Assembly: GCA_018389105.1 (NCBI GenBank)
Contig: JACATO010000062.1
Span: 248,001-312,000, forward strand
Reading direction: 5' to 3'
DNA length: 64,000 nt
Source: Nautilus pompilius
Lineage: Eukaryota; Mollusca; Cephalopoda; Nautilida; Nautilidae
The notes below the pieces were generated by a model. The model saw only the letters and a list, made by a program, of their open reading frames with translations. It searched no databases and had not been told where the DNA came from. A program made the position numbers and the translations under genes. Of this stretch, positions 39,201-51,200 are shown one piece after another. Positions within the stretch are counted from its first letter, which is position 1. Each line of letters begins with the position of its first letter.

Positions 39201-42200
39201 AATAACAAATTTACAGTTGTTTCTTTTATTGTCGCCGGAATAATTCATTTTTATTAGCAATATGAGGTGTTTTTATGTGATGGTCACACAAGAGCTAGCT
39301 AGTGGGTGTGCACACGTGGTTTTCAATATTACTGAACATGACAGCTTGTATAAATTATTTTTTGGAAACAACAAAACTGATCTACATTGTGTGCGTGACT
39401 TCTGAGTACCATTTGTTTGATAACGCAGCTGACCTTTTTGAGTACTGTTATAACCCTGTATCATTCTGATGTTTAACAATATAGTTAATAAAGCTAATTT
39501 TTTTTTGTATTTATTGTAATTTGATCAATGTTGATCAGAATAGAAATATAATGTAAATATATACATTAAGTGTGGTGTTTAGATGTCTATGTATTTACAA
39601 GGAATGGGTGATAATCCTGACAGAGTAATCCAGTAAATATACATCTCTAGTTCTCAGATATGTCATGATCAGTATTCACTTCCTGTAGCCATATTCTTTA
39701 ATGGATTAAATTATGCGGCACATTTTAGAAGCTAATAAACTATCACACAGTTGTAAACCTGTCAGCATGGGTGGTATTCTTGTCTACATTAAAAGTCCAA
39801 CAATGGATGTACAAGATGGCATATAAATATGCCCTGGATAAATACAAGTTATCATAACAAATCTCTTCACGGCATGGACAACATAAAAAAGATATCCATA
39901 TCAACACAGATATGTTTTATTTAGTAATTGTTTGAATTTTATCTACTTTTGCACGATGACAGTGTATGACTTGGGCACAAATTTTTAACAAAATATTGTG
40001 CTTATACACACTGGATAAGGATAATATTCTTCGTATTTAAAGCTATAGTTTTATAAAGAGAGGACTTTCCTCAGGTGTGCTTCCTAATATGTAAACTTGT
40101 ACATCAAAGGGTATTAGGGACATTGCTGAACTATGGCTAATGGGACACTTCTTAACAGACTATCATTTGTATTTGTATGTACATTCCCTTTTTTTTGTAA
40201 CCTGAAACCAGCGTCAGTGATAAATGTACTGGCTAATAAATAAAAGGGAACTTTAGATTTAAACTCTCTGGAACAGTTCAGTTCAGTTCAGAATAGAATT
40301 TGTTTTGATTTTCCAAAATTTCTGCTTTAGAAGATTTTGCTTAGTAGTTATTGAATGGTTCTAGCCATATCTAAACACCATATTTAAATGTTCTATGGTT
40401 AGTTATTCCTACCATTAAGGATAGCGAACTCTACATCCTTACTGTGCTGACAGTGAGGTGGTCAGCTTATGCAGCCAGCCTTGTTTACCTACAGAGGAAT
40501 GGTTAAAGTCTTCCAACTTATAGCACTTCTGCTCTTTTTGACTAGTTACACGATGCATTTTTTAAAAAATGTATTAACCAGTTCCACTGCGCTGGACAGA
40601 TGTTCTCGCCAGTATACTACTAAAACAACTACTTGTAGTATGGATGTCCAGCTTACTTTAATGTTTACTCAATATCTAAGTGTGTTTGATCTGATAGATT
40701 CAGATGTGTTGGGGTAGGGAATTCGATCAGTTAAACTGTCGTGTTTAGTGAGAAATTCTTTGTTTTAATCATTTCTCTCCATTTCTGGGTAGACATTGGT
40801 GAGGGATCACACAGTTGTGGCTCTCCATGGCTTGATCTTGGTGTTCTCACTCTTCTTTTATCCATCTTCATCACCAAGAACAGCTGACTTCACCGAAGAA
40901 CAGAATTAGCATTCACACAACTTGCTAGAGCAGCGCACCTTTGCTCAGTAATGAACATGCAATAAAAAAACGGCATGCACACCTGTGTATTATATATGTG
41001 CACTTTGTTTGCTTATTCAGTATTGTGACCATCTCTTCACAATAGAGTGAGGCTTAATTAATATGTAATGTACATAATGTATTTTCTTTAAAAGACTAGC
41101 TCGTCACGTTTATCAGGAGTTGCTGGTTGTTGACTACATCAGCGATAAAAGGCAGAATTTTATGAAACTAACTCTAGAAGGTAGAGAACAGCACACTGGT
41201 TAACTATTGTTTGTTGATGTTTCTCTTTGTTAAACTGGCAGCCAGTGTTCATGTTCACTACCAGTTTATCTAGATTCAAGGATCGCTTTACCTGCTGTGT
41301 GTGTCTGTTCATTTCATTGCACCCATCCTCTACATTTTCTTCACTCTCCGATGGCGAGGCAACATTTGGTTCGTTCTTCTGGTTTTGCCTGTATATTGGC
41401 GACCCGTAATTGATCCACATTTAAAATTGTCTTATTGTAAATTGGTTTTCACGTGGTTATTTTCTTCTCTCACATCTAAACACGAGGAGCTTTGACAGGG
41501 ACTTCTAATAAGTTCATTTACTGCACATGGCGACACTCAGATAATTTACCGTCTCAGCTGGACCTGGCCTTCCACCAAGTGCTATCTCAGGCAAGAGTAA
41601 TGACGAGATGTCCCGTTGGTGCCACGGCGCAGTACTCTATAGCTTATCTCTGACAACATGGAAACGGCTTACCTGCATTTTGCATTGGTATCAGGTATAT
41701 ATAGCTTAACTATAACACAATGGTATGTGCTTTTGCACCCCAGCCTGGAAGCACTCGTTTGTATTTGTACTGAACTACCTATATATTTAGTCCACACATT
41801 TGTAATGCAAAAAAGCATGGGGCTGGAGCAATATAGATTAGTCATAAGTACACATGGATATATTAGTGAGGAAGGTACTATAGCCATGGCCGCCAAACGT
41901 TTTACATCCCTCTAGAAATAATAGTACAAGACCCCCATGACCATACTTTTCTAGATTTATGTAAGGTCTCTGCTTAAATCATTTTATTTGTAATGTTAGA
42001 TTTCATATTGTCACATTAAAAAAAAAAAAAATTGGTAATATTTCCATTAAGTATGTGGAGAACCTCAGGGGCATGTACTTCAGTATATTAATGTAGCATT
42101 ATTATGCAAATTAAGCAGGTTTAATTCGACTTTATCAACAAAATTAGAAAATTCTAGGGTGACACAAAACTTGGCTTTGTTGCAGCCCTTATGTCTCGAT

Positions 42201-45200
42201 GCTGAGTAATGCAGATTTGAAGAATGCATCCCACATGGTATACAGAGAGCTAGATGTAGTTCTAAGTGTTTTTAGAAATTTGTTAGCTGCTAAAACTCTT
42301 CATTTTTAGATATGCAACCAGGTGGTGAAGGGGAGTCAGAAGAAACCTTGCAAAAGGAGGTACGCCATATGACTCATTCGTTGTCAGTCTAGTAGTAGTA
42401 TCGCTATGCCACCATTTTATTAATAAATTTCTTATCTAATTATGAAACATTTGTCAAGTTAATATTTTTATACTTAAAAAAAACAAAAAAAAAAACAGCT
42501 ACACAGAATATTTACTTATAAATGTTGCAATGTAAACTTGCTTGAAGAACACTTTAAATGTAAACAATTCAGGGATTTGATTTTTATTCCATGGAAAGAC
42601 TTTCTAAAGCAAAATGTGATGCAAGGTACATGTACCATGTGAACCCATTTAAAATCGCTCAGCAAGTATTGTTGTAATAAGTGGGTGAAAAGAAAGTTTC
42701 AAAATGATTTTATCATGCCTTAAGATAGCAGATGCTAATTTTCCTTCCACTTCATATAATATTGCCTTATTCATGACTATAAAATGCCATGTACTATACA
42801 TCTTTAAAGATTTTTTGTTGGTTTCTAACTAAAATACACAGCACAATTTAATGAAAACCAAACCATTTTTTGCTCTTGTTTTTAAACAAATATCTATACA
42901 AAACATTCCAAAACTCTCTCCTTTTTTTTTTTTTTGACAACAACTTTAAGAATAAAAGTTATCTCTCACGACTGACCTTTCTGTTTTTGGTACTTATGTA
43001 CACACACAGGTGTAATAGTGGCTGTAGTTGCAGATTCTCTAATGAAACATTAATTGCATACATATATATGATTGTTAGAAGATTCGTACAGTTATTTTCA
43101 ACTTTCGTCATGTAGAATTTATTGAAACATCTTCCTTTATACTTGATGAACATTATTTTATTGCTGTCCACTGCCATTAGTTAATAGGATAGCCATGACC
43201 ACCAGACCCATCTGGCTTTCTAAATATTTATTTATAAATAAAACTTCCATTTGTACATAAATGAACCAGACCTCTAAAAAAAATCTAGTCTTGTGGCAAT
43301 GAAGATTTGGATGTGAAAGTTGGATGGGATACAGAGATGGAGAAAGTCATGTGCTTATAGATTCCAACTCTGGTGATCTAAACAAAGGAAATTTTACATG
43401 GTTCCATATTAGGGGTGCTGATAAGTGCAGTTCACTCCAAACATTTAGTCCATGGAAAACAGGAATTATAAAAATTGAAATAAATGGTACCAAATAATGC
43501 TAGGCCTTGTTTAGTTTTTAAAACAAAAAGAAAAGAGAAGCATATTTTAAGAAATACATTCTTGCGCTTCATGTTAAACACTTCTAGAACATTCAACTGC
43601 AAATCCTGTTGACATGGATTGAGCATCTTTAGTCATTGTGTTGTAAATTATATTGACTACAGGCACTACATTTACTTAATGGTTCCTTTGATGACTTGAA
43701 TGTATAACAGGGCATTAGATTCTCTGGACTGTTTACCTTCTTGCAATTGAGTTAATAGTTGCATCTGTGTTTAGCATTGGTCTAATGCTAAAAACAAGTT
43801 CTTCTTTAGCGCCACCATGAGGCATGGCCAGAACGGTCAACGAGAGGGGAAAACTTTTCTCAAATATCCATAAATCGTATCCGTTTTGTTCATTTTTCCA
43901 TGCAAATCACAAAGAATAGTAGGGAATAATTTGATAGTCTTCTCAGCTTGGTCAAAACCACCAATATTGTGCAAAGTATAGTCAATAAATCACTTATTTA
44001 TAACTGTGATATCTGCGGGTAACCTCTGCAAACAGTAACCCTCTTTCACTTTATATTTGGGCCACTCAGTTTGGTTAGAAATGTGTGCATTTGACCTTTA
44101 AGGGTATATATATATATATATACACCCTTAGAGTAGGTCCTTGTGCGGCAAGGCATGCTGCTACGACATTGGGTATACCTCAACAGAACTTGACACTTTT
44201 TAAGTTCATGGTTTACACAGTTCTGGGCTGAGCCAATGAACAGATGCATGTCTTACTACATCCTCATAGTTTTGAACCCAAAATCTGTAATACTCTGCAA
44301 AGGCACCTTTTCTTATTGCAGACTTTTCAAACCAACAGAATAGATCAACATTGTGATCCTTAATGTTATAGTCTGACTTACTACAAAATTTACTTGATGT
44401 ATGGCCTGCTGCATTACTCAAAATGTGGTATGGACATCCAGTGATATCAATTTTAGGGTTTTTCCCAAGAACTCTGTTCTTGACAGAACTTCCTGTGCTC
44501 GTGTTTGCATTTGTATTATAAACGGCCAAACTAGTAACTAAGTCCCAAAAGAATTTGAGTTTCAAAATTTTCCATAAATTGTATTAAGCAGGCATTATTC
44601 CGCTCACCATATTTATATCAAGGAATTTGCCATAACTCTATTCCAATTAATGTCTTAATGTCAAATACTCTTGACCACAATTGGATACAGTTTCTGTAAA
44701 TCTGAGTCATTACTGCCATTGCTCATTGTGCTGGTGGAAGATTTGAAAAATTTGCAAATGCAAATCTCTCAGATGAAATCCAGTGCAATTTACAGTTGGC
44801 GCATTTTTTCTTTTATCACAACGAAATTCATCTGCAGCAGAATTGTCATTAAATTCACCTCTATCATAAAGAGAAAAGTAATCTGACAAAGAAAGGTTTG
44901 TGATGAACAAGCATCATAGCCATCGTTGCCTCTGCCTTTACTTGTGGATCAGGTTGTTCATCTTGGGGTGTTTATCCCTGGCAGTGGACAGCAACCTTTG
45001 CATTTTTTTTATATGAATCTCTTTACCTATAAAACTAAGTAAACATGGATCACTTCATTCATTGATTAATTAAGGGTGAGATTATAACTCAACAGGCTTA
45101 GGCATTAGAACAGCAGTGTGTTTTGGCCTGTGAAATAGCCCAAGGTATTTAAGCATATTGGTCCTCTAGCCTCCACCTTTAGTTTATAGGACAGGGCTAG

Positions 45201-48200
45201 GTGATGTTGGATTCAACTTCCTGGTGGATCATAAAATTAAAAATGAATCCCACTGAGTTCATTGGCTTATTAACATTTGACCTGGAGGTGAATTGGAAAT
45301 TTTATTAATCATTGCCCATCCAACCATGGCAGTAACCAGGTGCCTGTCAAACATTTAACAAAAAACACATGCATATCTCGTCTGTCTGACAGAAATGAAT
45401 AGTACGGGACTTGTTTGGTACAAATCTGTATTCCAGAATTTGTCCCCCATTGCAGTCAGACAGTTTCTCTAATAATGACAGAGCTAACATCCTGGTATTA
45501 GCACTGCCAAGTTTGCTTGGGACAGTCGCAGTTGGGTTGGCATCAGTTCACCACCTCGGCTTTAAGAGTGGCTCTTCCCCTTCTCCGCGCACATGTTGTA
45601 GGAGGTGTTTCAGCTTCTGTTCAATGTTTTAAAATTCAATTTAGCAGTTGCTGTCGGATGGATGATTTATAATAAAAGAAACTTAAGTATTGTGTAAACA
45701 ATAATGTATAAATTTTATTGAAATGTACTTTTTTTTGAAAAACCGTACGTACATGCATGTTAGATATTCCTAGTGGCTCCACTGCAGTAACTAGCCTAAA
45801 TTCTTACTCACCCGCTTGAGATGACAAGCCGTTTATTCTACCGTACTGCAGGAGTTGTCTATGTTACTCGTAAACAATTTCTGGCTTATGACTGGAAACG
45901 GATCTAGCCCAAGGATGCCACCCCCCACCAACCAACCAACCCCGATCTTTGTTGTATTTTTTATCTTTTGTCGGGACTCTCTTTCCTCTTAAGTTTTGAC
46001 ATCTTGGTTTATAAAGATGCTAAACGAAATTCACTTTCCAACACTGATATAACAAGCTTCAATCAACCAAATAACTCTGTAAACTTACGCGTTCCATTTC
46101 TTGCATGAACATGTTTGCTGTTGCTAAAGCGAACAATAAATTATGGCATCTGGTTGGTTTATGGTTTGAATCCTCATTGGGCTTTGTTCTTTTTTTTTTC
46201 TTGTAAAAACCTTTGTTCAGAGAACAAAAAGATGACTGGGTTTGCATTCCTGGATCCTCTGTTCAGACCTGCATGAGATAAATCACATACTTTCAGCTCG
46301 AATTAATGCAATCTAAGTCACAAGAGACAACGTGCAAAACTATAAATGCAAAAGTTGACAAAAATCTGAGGAAAAAGAAAGAAAGAAAACAGAAGGCTGG
46401 CATTGGAAGCTGAAAACTGGGGGTGTTTCTGGTCAGAATGGGAGGGTTAGGATCTGCATATCTGGTGTTGGTTTCATCTGTGGATGAGGACAAATTGCAA
46501 GTTTGCAGTCTTTTTGTCGGGCTGTGAATGGTGATCAGTCAGAGACTAATTAACAGTAGCTCCTCTGTGTACCAGGCTGACTAACCTCCCCTTGCTTTCC
46601 CCAGCCTTTGGGCTATCCCTTTAGAAGCAAGAGAACCAAGAAAATGCTGTAGCCACTGTAACTACTTTTGAGTCTGCTAATCACTTGCATTTAGCTGGCT
46701 TCTGAGCATTAATTCTTTAAAATCCTGACCTGTTAAAAAAAAATTGGCTTTTATTTCAGTTGCTTATATTCAAGAATGAAGCCATTGAAAGTGGTACCCA
46801 CTCATTGTTCAGCAGCCTTCATGGTCACACCCCTTCCGTCAAGATTAGCCTGGTTAAAGTGGAGAAACACAAGGTAAGCCAGTCTTACTGGTCTTTGGGA
46901 TAGGCTGAGTGATTGTTTCAGAAGTTCTATTTTTCTTATTTCCGCAAATGAACATAAAAAAAAAAAGAATGTGAGATAATAAAGTGTATCCTTCCTGCCC
47001 CATGTATAATAATACATTACTTCAAAATTCTTTTGACACAGCTTTCTACAGTGAAGAAGAATACTAGTAGAGAATAAATAAAGGCACACTAAGTATTTAA
47101 AATGCTTTGTATTTAGCCACCTTCCGCATAATCTTCATTGTCACAAATTTTAGAAATTTTCAACAGTTGCCACTGTTGTGTGTTGGCTCCAAAGACGACT
47201 TTCTTGTGGGTGGAAGGTTAACATTAGTATTTCCGTGCGTCCGCAAAACTTTCTATTGGTTACCCGTACCTGATGGTATTGTAGAGAACTTTTTGGCAGG
47301 ACTTATCCGCTGCTGTTTGTTGTCAGCTTGCACAGCGATCCTCTGCCGCACCCAGGACAGATATAAACATTGAACTTGGCCAGTTTACATCTGAAGTGGA
47401 CATAACAATCGTTGACAGGATAAACAGCCTGCTGAAGCCAGAGCCCTGCGGCCCCAGTGACCAGAACAGCTCCCGTCTGGTTGCCTCTACAAACTCTTTC
47501 AGCACCGTGGTAAGCAATTTGGCATAGAAATTTCTTATGAAACCCTCCTGCTCAACAGAAGCATTCTTCTACCTTTTTTTTTTCCTTTCTTCCTTTAAAT
47601 TAAAATTTTTTTTAACAATGGTGATTAATTAACAATTTTAACTAAGAAACATCAAACAAACAAACGAGGGCTCTTGTGATTAGAAATAATGCAAGTAAAT
47701 GCAGAAATATTTTCATACAGGTGTGTTGTGTACTAGTATAACTCTATTTATTTACCCCCACTAATTTTAAGGATGAAGATTCAGTGTTTGTTTGTTTTTT
47801 GTTTGTTTTTTTTTAGAAATTCTGAAATTTGATAGAACTGAGTCTGCTATGTGCACAATTTCAGATAAGCCAGCATCACCTGAACCAGCTATTGGATGAT
47901 GGACCTTCTATTGGCGAGAACATCATTGACTTTCATGTGTCGAGTCCTTTAGTGACTCTCTACGTCAGGTATGGTTTTCCTTCCTTCTTGTTAATCTCAG
48001 AGCCGGAAAATAGCGCAGTTAGAACTTAGCTAATCTTAAAGAGAGATGGATGGTAACAACGAACAGGAATTTTGACTTTTGGAAAATAGACACAGTTCAA
48101 CTGCCAGTGGTTTGATGAACATTCTATTAGTCGGCTCCTTTCTGGCTGAGCAGCTGTTTCACTGGCAGGCTGTCTTGTTTTAAACAAAACCTGTTTAAAT

Positions 48201-51200
48201 AAAAGGAAATTCAAAATAAATTAAAAACCATCTTTGAAAAAAAACTATATATGTTGTTAGTGGAAGGGGACGTATAATTCTCCATTTCTGCAGTCTAATC
48301 TTATTAAGATTTACCTGTACAAAGGTAGATCAATGTTTTCATGCTTATTCTCTGACCACACAAAATGAAGTTAATGGACTTGCAAAGATATGCTTGTCCT
48401 TTAGCCATATCGGTGGTTTTCAGCGATGCGTTAACATCCTAGTGCCACATGTTTAGAACTCCTTTCGTCTATTTCTGAACATAGACCTCACTTCTCCATC
48501 GCTTTCTCCGATTTTGGTTTTTGTGATAGCGTTGATGATTTGACGTGCTGCTTGTGGGCGTGCATTCAATGGCTCTCCGTGTGTCATTAAACCGAAGTGG
48601 AGGCTGAGCTCTGTGAGCAATTTCGGAGTTGTTTCTGTGCATTCCCGGGATTTGTGAACCCCGACCTGATTCGTTCTAGAATGCTTCCAGGAAATTTTGA
48701 CCGCGGCCCCTGTCAGTCGGGGAGCCCAGTTACTTCCATTGTGTGCCAGCTTGTGACGATGCAGACGAATCTCATCGCACGCGCACGCCCCACTTCTTTT
48801 GAGAAAAGGGTTACGTTGCATGAAACGAACCCGAAGCAATGTTCACCTTGTCACATAAGTTCTCGTTTCACTTGCACTAATCTCTTTTGGAATTTACGGT
48901 GCATTGGCTTTCCAAAAGCTCTCACAACTGTAGAAAATTGTTAAGAGTGAGCAGCTATGGCTCGCTCCAGACAATTTCCATTAATTCCTGTACAGTTCAT
49001 TCTCTGGTTGGCAAGCACAGCATCTTCATACAGTTTCACAGGCACAGGAGTTTACTGCAAACTTTGGGCCATCATGATGCAGATCGTCCCCATCTCATAA
49101 GGTTTTTTTTTTTTTTTGCCATTTTTTCATTGTTCTTATTCAAACATCTTTATGTCAGCCTGCGTATTGCCAGAGGTTCAGATCAAGCAATGCAATCTTA
49201 CCTGTAATTAACTTAAAACACCCTAGTGAAGGTTACTAAATGGGTGGTTATCACCATAGTAGTAGGCCGAGGACCTAAGTTTGAATCCCAGTTGGGGCCA
49301 GCTCAATTTGGCATATCTTCCTGGCATGATTGCTAGTTACTCTTCTTCACCAGCAGTGAGAGTTTCCTCCATTTTTGAAAAACTAAGAATCATGGTAGGA
49401 ACTTCTGTTAGGTTCATTTAGTAACATAACAACGACATATATTGTCCAGATCTCCACCTTGGAAGGACTTGGCCATACACCAAGTACTATTATTGATCCA
49501 TGGGGCCATTTTCATGTTTGTTGTCTGTGATGGCTCACAGTGAGCAGTGCGACTTACAAGTAGACAGGAAAACTCACTACATGAAAGAGCATAAAAGTAT
49601 TGATCTATCCTTATGAATGAATATCTTCTCTGTATTTTTCAGGATGTAAAGTTGTTTTTTTTTTAGTTTTATTCATATCCAATGTAGATAAAATAAGGAT
49701 TAAAACATTTTTAATAGGGTAATTATGAATATCACAACGAGTGTGATAAGATCTAAAAAAAGAAGAAAAAACAGGGATGACTTTGATAGTACCTTTTTTT
49801 AAAAATAAAATCTAATTGATGGTACACAATTAAACTCCAATTCAACTTGTAATTCATCTTGGAACATCACAAATTTCTCTTTTAAGCCCCTGCAATATAT
49901 TTCCTAGTCTAGTGGTTACAAGGAGGCAGGAAGCCATCATGGCTTATGCAAGGATTCCATAGAAAAAAGATGGCTGCCAAAACAATTTTTAAATCGATTA
50001 ATCCTACCACTATAGACTGCCTTCTGATAAATTTATTTCCACATATTAATGATTGTAGTACTAAAAATATATATATACTTTTTGATATTTGCCTGTACCA
50101 ATATCTTAGCTTATTTGTAATTATGACTTGTAGTATTGGTAATTATACATAGCCAATCAAAATCCTCATTATTTTGAAAATCTCTATTGGATCTCACTTT
50201 AAACCTCTAAAATTCGAAACTTGGTAGTTGGATCTAATATTATTCTCTCTTTCCAATAAATCGATGTTCTTTCTTAACTAAGGAGTTTGAATGTGCACAG
50301 TATCAGCATAGGCTAAAGTCTGTACCTTCCATGGAAAGGAGTTTTGTTTGTCTGTTTTATTCTTTTAAATATTCTTTGGCTTTGAAAAAATTTATGCGTG
50401 ATCTGGTCTCAAATGTGCAGGTTTCCAATCCCAGACCTTCGAAGTGGACCTCAGGTTGACCGGCTGCCATGGTGGCGTAGAACCCTCAGGAAGGAGCAGC
50501 TGATTCTAGAGTTGAGCGCAGTCAGTTTTCAGACATCCCCAGGGACCAGCGACTATGTGAAGCAATTGGAAGTGAAGTGTGTGGAAATTCACGGTAACTA
50601 TCAGCAAACTCGTCTGGCTTTCTGATTCTTTACTAAGCTCTACTTTTTTTTTTCTTCTTTTTACAGGGGTGCGAGAAGTGAAGAATCATAATCCTCCCTG
50701 GATCCACCATATGTACAATAAATGCGACACACGAAAATATCTGTCCATATCAGAAACAGGGTTGTGTAAATACAAAACCAACTCATGGCTGGCCTTTGAA
50801 GAGCGTCAACAACCAGATTACCAGGAAATGTTTTATTAAGTCAAACATTATATCAGACTAAAACACTATCGAATTAGATCAGGATTTCAGCCATAGCTAT
50901 TATTCTGGGAGTTAAGTGGGGACATCTTGGATCAATACACAGAGATGTTAGGGAAAAAAAAAACACTGCACCATAATCAGCCTTCTGGATATTAATCTTG
51001 TAAGGAAGCAAAACCAGATAACATTGAAGAAATTAATTTGGTTAGTTCTATTGACTGATAAACCCATCAGATTGAAAGGTGGTGTTCAATGTTTCCATAC
51101 ATTCACTATCCAGACAAACCCACTCTAATTATCGAAGCTCTGACTTTGAATTACATAAAGAACTTTTTAAAAAGATTATATAAATTGCTATTTATTAGTT

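Larger units (their letters stand above)
27922..46759 (+). other. ATG2: ATG2 intron 12, about 18.8 kb, host of a nested gene
   Basis: Exon 12 (ending PEYSE) and exon 13 (starting LLIFKN) join directly in phase 0 and match PEYTEILTF of ATG2A, so the intervening DNA is one intron. It holds the antisense LRR receptor (30297-32861), a decayed coding-like stretch (33270-33790), a Tc1 remnant, a SINE core and a hAT-like transposase remnant. A (TA)n run lies at about 28573-28600. The remaining stretches are AT-rich with nothing assigned. Confidence 0.8.
47969..50420 (+). other. ATG2: ATG2 intron 15
   Basis: Holds an unusual GC-rich block (about 48440-48870) and a SINE (49205-49560). The rest is AT-rich with no coding signal; an isolated frame at 49946-50152 is not supported. 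Confidence 0.5.

Noticed and set aside
42311..42360. Exon-like segment between TTTTTAG and GAG|GTACGC in ATG2 intron 12
   Set aside because: 50 bases would break the phase-0 to phase-0 join of exons 12 and 13, which already fits ATG2 homology without it.
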